Below are positions 22,501-33,679 of a stretch of 64,000 nucleotides of DNA, in pieces. Both the position numbers and the translations under genes were made by a program. The notes below the pieces were generated by a model. It was not told the origin of the DNA, searched no databases, and saw nothing but the letters and a program-made list of their open reading frames with translations. Position 1 is the stretch's first letter; every line of letters begins with the position of its first letter. The DNA is from Pocillopora verrucosa (Eukaryota > Cnidaria > Anthozoa > Scleractinia > Pocilloporidae): NCBI RefSeq assembly GCF_036669915.1, contig NC_089324.1:3888244-3952243 (forward strand), given 5' to 3'.

Positions 22501-24550
22501 AGAAGTTGTCATCTTGATCTAACGCCAAATTCTTGTAAATGATTTAAAGGGAAATATGTAGCAGCTGGAGGGGAGAATTGACAATCAAATCATAGGTGTT
22601 AAAGGGCCAAGAGTGACTAACAAATTTCTTTTTACATCATCAGAACCATCATCAGAACCTTGTCCCACAGGCAGGTGAACTGTAGAGCTGAAAATTTTTA
22701 TAATTGTTTTGTAGGCAAAGCTGATAAAAATCTCTGTGAAGCAATTTTAAATGAACTACGACAGGCAGTTGTCAAGACAACAGCTGATCCCATCAGGTCA
22801 GTAAAACAAAAACTTTTTTTACATCTAAAATGCACTATGGTGGACACCAATATACTTCTACATAAAAGCAGCATGGATGATTATGAAAAATTTCCAATAT
22901 TAGTCTTCTTTGATTGAAAGAGGGTGACAGGAGGATAGCCCGGGTGCTGCTCATTCTAGATTTGGAGCATTCTAGAACACTGTGATCAGCTCTGACGTAT
23001 TTTCATATCAAACCCTAGACTATGCATGCACCACCCTTACCCTGTGTGACCACTTTGTGGTTAAACAATTCCCCACCCACCCACCAGAGGGTGGGGGAAG
23101 TGGGAGGTGGGGTGTGTTATCATAAAGATGCGTGCATGGATGCTACAAGCTGTACCCTTTCATGTATCTTTTTTTTTTTATCAAGAGGGTTCTTCTTTCA
23201 TATATCAAGCTTGATACATGTTAATGAGTTCATCTTAACTTGCAGTATCATTCACACTGGCTCCATGTTGAGTTCTCAACGACTCAATAAAGTAATGGCT
23301 GAGGTTAGTTGGCAAATTTTCATTTGAGTATTGTTAAAGTAATCCAAGTTGCATTTTGCCCTGTGATTGGTCTAGAAAATTTGCTCCATCCTTTCAGCCA
23401 ATCAGATGCAAAAGTAAAACCAAACTTAGTCAATTGCTTTTCCTGCATTTAGGCAGTTTGGTTATTTTTCTTTTGAACTCCCATTAGTTTATAATGCTGT
23501 CATTCAATTTCTTTTTTTTTTTAATTTGGCCATTTTGGTTAGTTTTGTTTGAGCATAATGAATAATCACATAACACTAATTTTTAAAGAAAAAAAGATGG
23601 TTTTTTTTGTTTGAGATGAAAATGGACACTTGAAAATTCTTAACCCTTTAACTTCCAGTAGTGAATAACATCAAACTTCTCCCTATATTATCCATACATT
23701 ATTCAGCAAACAGGTGATGAGAATATTCAAACTTATCAGGTAGGGGCTGCTATCTTGATCTAGCATCAAGTTCTTAACTAATTTATATGGAAATGTGTAG
23801 CAGCTAGAGGGGAGAATTAACAATCAGATCTTGGGAGTTAAAGCCAGTGTTTGACCAGTATCACTTTTTGCATTTTATCAGGCATTACTGAAGAGTGGAG
23901 CAACCAGTCAGTTAATGGGCGCTGATGAATTCATTGTAAGCGCAGCAGAAATCCTGCTTGAACAGGTTTGACCAGTTTTAAAGCATATCCATCAATCGCA
24001 AAAAATCCAGGATTTCTGTGATTTTACTTAACTTTGCCCTGTGGTTGGTCCAGAAAACTCACGCCATCCTCTCAAGCAAGATGATGCAAAACTCATACCA
24101 ATCATGACTTGGTTGCCTGTGTTTTCCTGTGCCTTAGTTGGTTTGCTTCTTTTCACTTTGATTTCTCATTGGCTGTTCAGGGTATTTTCCTTTCTTCTGA
24201 TTGGTTGCTGTGAATACTTTGGTCTTGGTTTTTCAGCATTCAGTTGAAAAGCACTCTAAAAAGTCAAGTCACTGGAATGAGACATTATTCTATGTTCCAT
24301 GCTTGTGAAGAGACAGAAAACATCTCTGCTTTTATAGATGGCTAAGCTAACACTATGAAAAAGATTACTTTTTTCATACAACCCTTGCATGAAGAAACCT
24401 CAAGACTCGTCCAATGTTTCAAACCTTCAAGTCAGGTATCGTTTAAATCACCAGGAGTTTTATTTGTGTAGCCTTTTATTAGTTTTGTGAGTAAACTTAC
24501 TTTATGTGTGCATCATTTGTTTTTTTCATCAGATACCAGACTTAAGATGA
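19594..24550 (+). CDS. TPGS1: Tubulin polyglutamylase complex subunit 1
   Basis: Non-catalytic subunit of the TTLL1 polyglutamylase complex that modifies tubulin in cilia, flagella and neurites. Ten exons: 19594-19681, 19810-19900, 20005-20126, 21136-21199, 21932-22047, 22312-22365, 22715-22796, 23246-23303, 23882-23965 and 24533-24550. The 777 nt give 258 aa with all phases consistent. Diagnostic matches to the vertebrate protein: ENRPEDPIAFMAELF (vertebrate ARPEEPIAFLAHYF), LLLAHHSRPSF (LRLAHHSQRAAF), LRGLTGKTYNDLL (LDGRTYSELL), VFKLGVLSTF and a C-terminal GADEFIVSAAEILLEQ. The last exon codes only five residues. Introns 5-9 hold MITEs and CCAAT-type repeats. It is the intact parent of the pseudogene at 46,448. 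Confidence 0.9.
20135..20440. repeat. Diverged foldback element with GT microsatellite core (TPGS1 intron 3)
   Basis: The arms with AAATTGGCCACCGTAAAGAG and the conserved tail GCAGCACCACAATTTC match the foldback family at 3,319. The centre holds a (GT)n run and unrelated sequence. It begins about 10 bp after the exon 3 donor. Confidence 0.65.
20473..20683. repeat. MITE (TPGS1 intron 3)
   Basis: Left end TAAACCCTTTAACCCCCAG, right end CTTAGGAGTTAAAGGGTT. Two further partial copies follow at about 20,745-20,915 and 20,920-21,055, making a cluster of three. Confidence 0.75.
22401..22610. repeat. MITE inserted after the TPGS1 duplication (intron 6)
   Basis: Begins TAACCCTTTACCTCCCAG and ends GGTGTTAAAGGGCCA. 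The duplicated TPGS1 intron (about 47,835) reads straight from TTTTTCTCTTAA into GGGTGACCAAC without it, so that copy is the empty site. Comparison suggests a 3-bp TAA target duplication. Confidence 0.8.
23345..23490. repeat. CCAAT-rich repeat (TPGS1 intron 8)
   Basis: Contains CCTGTGATTGGTCTAGAAAAT and CAGCCAATCAGATGC. Related copies lie at 24,015-24,250, 44,565-44,760, 48,510-48,690 and, inverted, 51,700-51,950; part of the theme appears at 2,060-2,160. Confidence 0.7.
23641..23843. repeat. MITE shared by both TPGS1 copies (intron 8)
   Basis: TAACCCTTTAACTTCCAG to CTTGGGAGTTAAAG. Its counterpart occupies the same site in the duplicated copy at 48,804-48,996, so this insertion predates the duplication. 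Confidence 0.78.
24015..24250. repeat. CCAAT-rich repeat, longer copy (TPGS1 intron 9)
   Basis: GCCCTGTGGTTGGTCCAG at the left and TTCTGATTGGTTGCTG near the right. It contains a hydrophobic 68-codon open frame that is a property of the repeat, not a gene: the same sequence occurs at several unrelated sites. Confidence 0.7.
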
Positions 24551-27500
24551 TGCTTGTGACACTGTAGGGAATTTCATCAAAAGATACACCCTTAATCAGG
24601 CACAGTGGCACAGGACAACCACTCTACATCAGCAGGATGAACTTCCAGGTGATAAGATTATTGCCACAGGCTAAACCTAAGCTCACGATGTTTATCAAAG
24701 AGTTTGCTAAGTGACAGATCCTCAACACACCATGGTCATCGCACTAATGCTACTTGCTAATAAACTGTTCATTCAAGAAAATATTTGCCACCCCTATCGC
24801 AGTATCATCATTTCACAGTCAATGTGTGTTTTTCCAACATCCTGATTTGTCACATTAGGGTTTTGATAGTCTCAAACAGGAAACAAGACTCTCTTGGAAA
24901 GTAAAGGAAAGAATTCTCTGCCTTTGATTGTTATTATACAACGGTACAAACTGTCAAGATGATAGATTGACATTTTAAAATGTTTGTTTAGTTACACGTA
25001 AAACCCACTTCTAACTTTCCATTGTACCCAGAGTAATTCTAAAGAGTGACCAGCATCTAATTTCTCCTTACGATGATACTGTTGAATCATTAATTGAGAT
25101 TATGAGAAGAAAGGAAATGATATTCAACCTACAACACTTTGATTGTTAAAAGAATTATTCTTGTCTCTACCCCCGATAGGAAATGTGTAAAAAAGGGTAC
25201 GGAGAACTTCCATAGTGATGTTAGGGTGTGAGCAGTGGGGACGGGTGGGGGATTGGATAAATTTCAATACGACGGCTGTCACTTTCAGAGGCAAGTCCTC
25301 CCCATTCCTCACACATATCCTTTAAGCAAGATCTGCACTCTATTTAGGTTACAATGAGAAGACAAGAAATTAAAATTGGGAGAGAAAGAAATGATAGGAC
25401 TTTTTTGCATTGATAAATCAAAACTAATCATCAAGCAATACTGTTAGACACTGAATGAACAACATTTGATCATTTTAACTACTTTATTCAAAAGCTAAAA
25501 GATACTTAGATTAAACAAGAATTATGCAAAGACACTCCATTGTAGGGCTGTACAATCAAGGCTGTGCTCTGGAAGAGTCTAGGTGCCACAGGCCACTAAC
25601 TTTTTATGGGGCAGGCTACCACCAATTTTTGAGATCAAACCATTCAGGCAATAAGAGATCCTTACAAGAGCACGGTTGGTCTACAAACCTAAAAACTGGT
25701 CCTCACCCCTCCCCCCTCTGCACAAGAAGGTCGTGCAGGCCATGACTGAAACTAGTAAGGAGTAAAAAGCTGCCCTCTTCACCATTGCTGTTATCTATTG
25801 CAACCATAATCTTTTGCACAAGTCTTTTCCTTTTTATTTAAGAACAATCAATTCTTTTATGTAAAGTAATTTATTTCACTCATTGACCTCATTGTGCAGT
25901 GAGGGTGGGGTGGGGAGCCTTAATTCTAAGAAAGCTTCAATAGCCTGAGGAAAGTCTCAACAGTGATCATTTAAGATTTGAAAACCTGCATGTTTTCATC
26001 AAATTGGTAATTCTCATCCTATGAAAGAGCACTGTCATTTTCAGAAGTGAGTCCTCCTAACTCAGCTGCTTGCCCATCCATTTCAAAAAAACTACAATTT
26101 GCTACCTTGAATAACCAAACATAAAAAGTGCTGCTCTAAAAGCAAGCTTAAAATTAACTTTTAAGCCATAAATTACATCATTGTTGCATGATATCCTAGA
26201 AAATACACCAATCTAAAGTTAACCCTTTAACTCCCAAGATCTGATTGTTAACTCTCCTCTCTAGCTGCTACACACTTTGTTGCAAATTAGTTACAAGAAT
26301 TTGGTGTTAGATCAGAGTAAAAACTTCTTCATGATAAGTTTGAGTATTCTAATTACCTTTTTGCTGGACGATGTATGAATAAATTAACTAGATACCTTAC
26401 TGACTCAACTAGATACCATCCTTAATTATAATTTTTAATCTCCATATGTACAAATGAGCTTGATTAAACGTTTTTTGCTCAAGAAGCAACAATATGAAAC
26501 AAGTACATCAAATTAAATACAATTCAGTGGCGTCGAAGTTAGACAAAGATTATGCAGAAGTTCTGTGTAATGTGCTATCAGAAGCCTCACTTATCAGATT
26601 TCAATAGCCTTCATAGGTCATATAAAAATCCTAAAAACAGTAATACTTGACTACCAGTTTTTCTACCAAAAAATCATAATTGAAAACAGAAACTTACATG
26701 TACCGAACGTAGAATCTAATGTTTCCTTATCTGCATCAAAGGCTCGACTGCTGATGCTCTTCATCTAATTAGATGCAAAACATTTTTGGAATAAGTTTGA
26801 CGCAACTCTTTAAGGACTATTGACCAACGTCACGAGCCAACTTATAAACTTTGTTCTCTCCTACGCTGATCATAAGACAGCCAATATAATATAACAAAGC
26901 TACCCCCCACAAATGTCTTGCAAAGGAATTAAGTTGTTCCCAGTCTTCTTCATAACGCGCGCTGTGTGAGTTTTCAATGTTAGGAAGAGGACTGGGAAGA
27001 GTAACCTACAGAAATGAAGGAAGTCTCCTATGTAGAGTGAAAAAACTCGGCGGTCAACATCTGCGTAAGCGTGTACGTTGAGAGGGCAATGCTGGAAGCG
27101 GCGAAAATGGCCCTACATCTCAATTGCAGGGTTTTTTTATGGCAAAGTTGAGATCGTGTATATGTTAGTACACACAAAGTTGATTAAAACAGCCTCTCAA
27201 GCGAAAGGGAGAAGGGTGGTTGTATCTAACAGTATTTTCAGTTACAGCTACCTTATAACTGCCACTTGACTTAGTCTTGCGGATTGACCGTTTGTCTCAC
27301 TCTGCATCTGTTAAAGACCTATCTGCTAAACGAAGGCCGTGTAAGGTTCGCCTGGAATGGTTCGCTTAAAGTGTATCAACGGTCAGTCAACAAGATCGAG
27401 TCGAGTTGCAATTGTAGTGTGAGTTAAGTTAGGAATACAGCCAAGAGAGATTCCTCCGGTCCTTGTGTTCCAGCAAGAAAAGCTTAAAAGAGTAATAATG

Positions 27501-27810
27501 TTTTTGGGAATTCAACAAAAATACCCCTGACTGAATAAGCTTTGAGTCAAAAAAGCCCCAAGTTTTCCTTCTAGTTCTCCTTTTCCCTATTTATGTTTCT
27601 ATTTAAAGATTTTTATGAACGTGTCAAATTTTTTTCGTGCATTTTACATGACACCGATTATTTTTCATGATTACCTTTAAGGGAGAATTAGCGCGCAGCT
27701 GGTAAAAATTGATCTGCGTATCCGACTAAAGACCGCTGAGCTAAACCGGCATGAAAACATTTTTCTTTCACTATATGCTTATAGCTCCTGACCTAATGTT
27801 GATGTTTATT
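24551..27810. other. Duplicated intergenic block A (TPGS1 to NHL-TRIM)
   Basis: Matches 49,443-53,624 (copy B) in order and orientation, and in part 56,627-57,960 (copy C). It holds a MITE at 25,035-25,235 and a partial one at 26,220-26,400. On the minus strand are short coding-like pieces also recognisable in B: one starting MKSISSRAFDADKETL near 26,763, IMVAIDNSNGEEGSF near 25,790 and DMCEEWGGLASESDS near 25,310. I cannot name a gene from them. Confidence 0.55.
25035..25235. repeat. MITE shared between duplicated blocks A and C
   Basis: AATTCTAAAGAGTGACCAGC to GATGTTAGGGTGTGAGC. The homologous copy is at 57,055-57,255 in block C; block B lacks this stretch. Confidence 0.65.
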
Positions 27811-29742
27811 TCATTCAAAGATCTGAATACGATGGTTATCGTGATCACATACAGCAATTCGGTCGTTACTTAAAATTGCCAGGGACGTAGGAAATTTAAA
27901 CTCTCCTAAACTGCTACCCTTTGTTCCAAACTTGCCAATAAACTTACCATTGGGCTCAAACACTTGTACTCTGTCATTACTTCCATCACAGATCATCAGG
28001 TGTCCTGATTTGTTCACTGCTATAAAACAAGGACCGCGAAATTCCCCGTCCCCTCTACCTTCCTTTCCAAACGCGTATTGAAAGTTTCCATTCCTGTCAA
28101 AAACTTTGATACAATCTTCATCGTTGTCTGACACTATGAAATATCTATCATACAGAATACAATGGAAAGGCGATTTAAAAAAGCCCTGCCCACCTATTTT
28201 CATAAGGAACTTTCCATCGGGAGAAAAGATTTTGATTAAGCTGTTTCCTCTATCAGCAATGATCACATTACCGGCCGTCACTGTCTACAGATAAACCCAA
28301 AGGATCATTGAGTTGGTTATCAAGATGCCCACGGCCACCAAAGCTTCTTACGAACTCACCCCTCCCATTGAAAATCTGAATTCGACTCAAATTGTCCGCG
28401 ACAAAAATATTCCCATTATTATGAAAAACTATTCCTCTAGGATATTCAAGTTCTCCCGCTTCGCTACTCCAACGACCAAAGGATCCTAAGTAATTTCCAT
28501 CACTGTTAAAGATTTTAATTGTGTGATTGAAATTATCAGAAACAGCTATCTCATCCCTGGCATTTACAGCCAGCCCAAAAGGATTGTTAAGCATATCTAA
28601 AGACGAACCTTCCTCACAGAAAGTTAAAACAGGTTTGAGTTGAAATGGTTTTACGAGTACCAGAAAAGGACTCTGGTGAATATGTTCCCCGTTTACCTGT
28701 ACACTCACTTGACACCTTCCTTGATATTTTGGAGTATCACAGTCATTTATTCCTACTTTCGTCGCGCATTCTCGTCCTCGTTCATCTCCGATCTCCACTG
28801 TGACACGGTCACGTTTATCGTAACACTGTTTACCACGACCGTTCCTTGAGGTCAAAGTAAATTGTGCCTCACGGTTTATAATTCCTTCTTCAATTCCTTT
28901 GCCTTCGCAAATAAAATGACTTGCCGTAGTGGGTTGCAAGATTTGCAAAGTTCCAATGTCATCAGTTTTGATACTCTCCAATAGTTTTGGATTTTCCTCG
29001 AAAACGAAACCAGCGGGAAGGCTTTTGGAGTCACGGTCAATTGGCTCGGTTTGAGCAACTCCTTCAAAAATGGCGTCTAGTGATTTTTTTAGTTGAACGA
29101 TTTCAGCGTTACTGCTACGAGTTAAAAGCTTATCAGCGTTTTCCAGCGCAGATTCTATAGCCGCAATTTGCCGTTGAATTTCGGTTTTTCTTTCCGTTAC
29201 AAGATCAAGCGATCTGCTCGTTTCTTTCTTCAAGGGTGATAGTATCTTTTGCTTTTTCGCCTCAATAACGGCCACGAGATTGTCAACAAGTCTTTGAACA
29301 TCTCTCTTCACGTCTCCGCCTTGCTGCATCAGTTTGGCGAACTCTTTATCAAGATCAAGTCGAATGGCGGTTTTCATCTTCGCTTGCAAATTGCATCTCT
29401 GCTTTTCAACCAACGACTTCATCTCACTCTTCTGTATTTCTGCCTCTTCAGTCCTTGACTAATTTCATAATATGGCCACCGTGGTCCAATGTGACACAAA
29501 TTTGACAAACTGGCATTTCGCAAGTCTTGCAAAAGTACTTCAGCTCTTCTTTGTTGTGATCTTCCTTAGGACAAAAGGTAGGTCGTTTCATTACATCCTC
29601 ATAGTCCTTGTCTTGAAAATCATTGAGCGCCAGGACACGGTGATCTTTGTAGCTTTTCATGATGCTGTGCCCAATTACGCACTCTTGGTAATCATTACAA
29701 TAGCAACTTTCCGAGCTTATCTAGTCGCAATTTCCACATTTC
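27811..29742 (-). pseudogene. NHL-repeat TRIM gene, copy A, disrupted
   Basis: TRIM2/3/71-like architecture, reading from high to low coordinates: remnant of B-box 1, B-box 2 (CPKEDHNKEELKYFCKTC), coiled coil, filamin-type Ig domain and NHL repeats ending at TGA 27,811-27,813. Compared with copy B (53,778-55,874) it has at least three breaks: TAG replacing a Lys codon in B-box 1 just after KCGNCD, a 4-bp insertion (AGTC) between B-box 2 and the coiled coil near 29,450, and a 4-bp insertion (GGCC) near 28,275 that shifts the frame within the NHL domain. The RING domain is absent; at 29,743 the sequence changes to an inverted CHAT fragment. It cannot encode a full TRIM protein, although the long coiled-coil/filamin/NHL frames remain open. 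Confidence 0.88.
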
Positions 29743-29903
29743 AAAGAGCAATCTCCCCTCTTTCGGCATCACCATGGGCAGCAATGTGTATCAGGCTCAC
29801 TGACTTCATCGATTGGAGTACAGAATGCTTTGTAGCAGACTCTCCTATCAAAGGCCTTACGCCAAGAAGTGTTCCAATCATCTCTACTTCCTTTCTTGCA
29901 CAC
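29743..29903 (-). pseudogene. Captured fragment of a TPR-CHAT gene, fused to TRIM copy A
   Basis: The minus strand of these 161 bp aligns without a gap to 38,650-38,810 of the TPR-CHAT gene. The part around KHSVLQSMKSVSLIHIAAHG is essentially identical. It carries the CHAT catalytic-His motif (HIAAHGDAERGEIAL). At the junction the CHAT frame reads CTT and then TGA, so no fusion protein is made. The neighbouring 29,904-30,010 matches neither gene as far as I can see. Confidence 0.88.
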
Positions 29904-32900
29904 ATAACTTGTTAGTTAGAACAACTTCTTCAGTCTCCGGACCCTTTCCAATCCAAGTCTTTTCAAACAGAAAGAGCTGGTTTTTGCCAAAACAAAGGGT
30001 CCCTCATTGAAAATACTGGTGTGCGAGATGTGCTTTCTGATTTGTTATTAATGCCAGAAGGAATTTGATCATTTTGCATTATCTGAAACTTAAAACCTCT
30101 TTACACCCTAACATCAGTATCTATATTCTCCATACTTTTCTCTGTACAATTCTTCTGGTACTGACAAGGAGAATTTGTTTAACAATCAAAGGTTCTTAAG
30201 ATGGTGATCATTTGCCTTGTTCTCATTATCTTAATGAATGACTCATCAGTATTATTATTATAAGGAGAAACTATATGTTGGTCACTCCCAGTGTTCAAAG
30301 AGCTAAAAACACAAATATCTACGTGAAAAACTATTGAATACCTATAAATTCCCTTGTCATGAAAACCTAGCAATCCCATTAGAAATATGAAAGAATCGTC
30401 CAAAAGCATCGATCTGAGGCTCGGCACCCTAACGTGCTTCCTCCAGCTCGCTCCAGACTTGTCTCCGCTTACATAAAAAGGTCCTGGAGGCTGAGAGACG
30501 GTCTATGGGAGAAGAGAAGAGAAAGCTTCCCTCCTTAACGAATTACTGCAGGACAACTAACATGAGAGCGAATAAATTCATTTACCTCCTTGCTTCTTCT
30601 CCAGTTGTTGGTGCATACATTAGAATAACGCTCCACAAATAAAAGATTGTCCTGCACTTAGTGTAATAGAAATCCTACGTAAATCGGCCAACGACAAGCG
30701 GACAAAATTAATAGGTAATTGATAATACTTAAAGGACCTTTCGTACTGGCGCTTACGTTTGGCCGCTCAGCGGGCCTAAGGAAGAGAATGACTATACGGA
30801 ACCGACAGTCGAACAGAAATAGACAACCACATTTTATTGGCTGCCTGATATGACTGACGTATGACGTATGTTGCAAAAACTCAAACGACGAAAAGAGATG
30901 GCTAAAATTATTTCCTTAGCAGGGCACTCAAGGCTACAGGTTGTGGTAAGTACTGTCTACGAAAACAACTAATTCACTTCCATTAATTTGCCTTGACATA
31001 GACTAAGAAAAACATTTTGGCTTGGAGCATCGGTTTTAAGAACTGCTTCAAACCTCGTTCAGTTATGAATGATATGATAAATGACTTGGCGGAAGATAAT
31101 TCTGATATGTGCGATAGAAATTGAAAGAAATTAATAAGCAGCAAAGTCGGTTTAACGTTCCCCACCTAGACCCACCAAACATTGACTACATTCGACGAAT
31201 TAACAGGTATTTTAACCGACACTGGATATAAAGATTTCTCTCAAGCTATTTTCTCTGAAGATTAAATTCCGACATCCTCCGAGTTAGCCGAAGGGCTATC
31301 TACTAACGCTCCAGCCTCGAGCAGAATTCCAAGCGTTATGTGAAAAATATTAATTCCGATTTTCCGTTACAGAAGCTTAAATGAAATTCATTTTGTTTCT
31401 TCCAATGAAGGAAAGACGAGGAGAGACGGATAATTGTTATCCTACTTTTGAAGCGGCGCCATCTGATGAAAATATATTTCGGTTTTGTACGTCAAACTTT
31501 TTTACCGATGACGGATGTGAGCATGCAAAAATGAAACAATTCACTTTGGTTGCAGGTAACATCCGGTCTGCGTATACACTGAACCGTTTGATTTACTCAA
31601 AATTACAAGATTTGTTACATTGCTGAATTGGAGCTTCTGTCTTGAAACGGTAAGCTATTTGTGTTCGATGTCTGTCTCTTCATAAGCTGTTCATTTTCCA
31701 GTAAGTGTAATTTGAGTCATCGAAGACAAAGTTGGTAAATAAGAGGAACGGCTGGGTTGAAAAGTGTTGTACCCTAAATAGACAACACATTGCTGTCTTC
31801 GTTTATCTCTTAAGGGTGTTCATCTAAATAAGACGGAAATATCGTAACAATCACGTGATGTCACGATCGAGAGGATTTCGCTTTCTGTAAGTGAGAAATA
31901 ATACCTCTTTTAGGGAGGGGAGGGAAAGGGAATTTTCGTAAGAATGTACAACATCGGTCATCTATTTGAGTTTACATATTCTCTTTATTCGGGCAAACGA
32001 TTTAAACTTGAAAAGTAGTGCACCGAGCGATCACACGAATTATCAAAAGTTACAAATTCTATTTCTAGTAATATTCTCGGGCCTTGTCATATTGACCGAG
32101 TGAATGGAATAAAGTTCTTACGTTTCCATAGCTTGTTGCTTCTCCATCCCTGTCGCCAATTTCTATTTTAACATTTCACCATGGATTTTTTTCTTCTTTT
32201 TTCCAGGAAAAAGCTGACCTCCTTCGAAAGATCTCATACAAGTCCCTTTACCTTCATCAAAATGAATAAGGAACGTTTCTAACTTCAAAAGGTAATTTGC
32301 ATCAATGCTGACTGTTTTAGAAATTCAAACATCAATAGTATCGTTATGAAAGCTTCAAAAGAAAATTATCGTAGGAATAACAACATTAGCAGCATATAGA
32401 AATCTAACTGTCACCCCCCTCTTTGAAAAAAAACATCGACAAATAATGCGTCTTTTACAAGGATTTACACAATCAAAATCCAAGATCATCAAATGAAGTG
32501 CATATCGATTATGTACGGACAATTATAATAAACACTCCATAGAGTGCAGGACCTTTACACAGAGGTAGCCAATATGGACCATTCTCCGAACTCATGCAAA
32601 ACCTGTGAGTTTTAATATATAGTTAGGAAAAAGATCAAAGAAAACCTACTTACTGATTAAATTTCTAGAAACGCTAACTTGTTGCAAGGAAATGCGATTA
32701 TTATTAAGATATGGGCTGGGCAGTTTAGAATTAGCAGTAAGCAGTATGATGTAACACGAGCTCCCTTGAGAGCCCAATAAATCGCAATTGTTGAGAGCAT
32801 TGCTCCTTCTTACATAATTGAATTGAATTACTGTAAACTAAATATGAATCAGCAGATCAAATGAAGCTTGTTGTATTCTGATAGGCAGTTGAATTTCCCA

Positions 32901-33406
32901 GTTGATTTCTGATCTGCGTGATTCGCGTGACAGTGTAACGAACACCCCAGTAGAACAGACGGCAAAGGCGTGTTCCTCTTTGATGGACGATGTAATAAAA
33001 ATCCATCTGCGAAAAGAGAGGCTATAGTCCAAACTCCGTAGAAAATATGTATTAAACTTGTCAGATGAACCACAACATTTGGCTAAGATAAAAACTCCGA
33101 AACTTCTTAAAAGTCATAACAAAGGGTAAGAGAACGAAAGCTCAAAAACAATTAACTAAACTCCGTTAAGACAAGCAACAAAATTACGCGAAAAATGTCC
33201 ACGTCAGTTGTCCAGTGTCAAGGTTAGAGTTCTTTGACGTGATTTGCTAATTGTGAAATCACGTGCGCCGCGCGTGAATGCAAAAAGATTACAAGGCGGG
33301 GAGAGGAAGATAAAAATTGAAATTTGAAAAGATTTTCTACAAACAATCCGTGTTTAAGTTTTCACTAATTTCTTCTTTTTTTCCAAACTGAGAAGAAACA
33401 GAGTAA
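29904..33406. other. Intergenic between TRIM copy A and the TPR-CHAT gene
   Basis: Contains a MITE (30,095-30,305) and otherwise low-complexity, AT-rich DNA. An 81-codon open frame starting at 31,381 lacks recognisable motifs. Upstream 5' exons of the TPR-CHAT gene may be here, but I could not identify them with confidence. Confidence 0.45.
30095..30305. repeat. MITE-like repeat
   Basis: CTTTACACCCTAACATCAG left end with TATTCTCCATAC, central AAGGAGAATTTGTTTAAC and AAGGAGAAAC, then GGTCACTCCCAGTGTTC. Same subfamily as 39,761-39,970 in inverse orientation. Confidence 0.65.
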
Positions 33407-33676
33407 AGATGGACAGACGTGTTGCAAGCCATCAGGGTATACAAGGAATGTTTGATTATATTACACAGTCAGGCGCAGGCTATCGATAGTTCATTGGCAA
33501 ACTTTATGTTCCGAGCCATCTACAGGAAAATAATCCGTGCTTACCTTTATATAAAGGATTACACAAGTACAGAAAAATACATCAAGGAACTCCTCCTATA
33601 CTTGGACTTTAATGACACCGCTGAAAAAGGATGGCTACATTTAAAACTGGCAGAAATACTTCAGGTACAAAATTAA
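33407..33676 (+). CDS. N-terminal cap region of the TPR-CHAT gene, closed by an in-frame TAA
   Basis: An open stretch in the same frame as the large downstream ORF reads DVLQAIRVYKECLIIL, then LKLAEILQVQN, and stops at TAA 33,674-33,676; the downstream ATG follows after one more codon (GTA). It contains no in-frame ATG near its start, and AAAG at 33,405-33,408 preceded by a pyrimidine-rich tract could be a splice acceptor. Helical, TPR-cap-like composition suggests it was, or is, the N-terminus of the same protein. The TAA would then be a nonsense mutation or sequencing error. No sensible intron spans it. Confidence 0.5.
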   Translation, partial: RWTDVLQAIRVYKECLIILHSQAQAIDSSLANFMFRAIYRKIIRAYLYIKDYTSTEKYIKELLLYLDFNDTAEKGWLHLKLAEILQVQN

Positions 33677-33679
33677 GTA

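Noticed and set aside
24041..24247. 68-codon hydrophobic frame as a small membrane protein
   Set aside because: It lies wholly inside a dispersed CCAAT-rich repeat present at several unrelated sites, including an inverted copy at 51,700.
27710..27765. tRNA-like 5' half on the minus strand (GGTTTAGCTCAGCGGTC)
   Set aside because: Only an A-box-like word and partial D-arm are present; no T-arm or acceptor pairing was found, and the copy B counterpart is degenerate.
31381..31626. 81-codon frame upstream of TPR-CHAT as a possible first exon
   Set aside because: No recognisable domain and no donor in a phase that would link it convincingly to 33,409; kept only as a possibility within the spacer entry.
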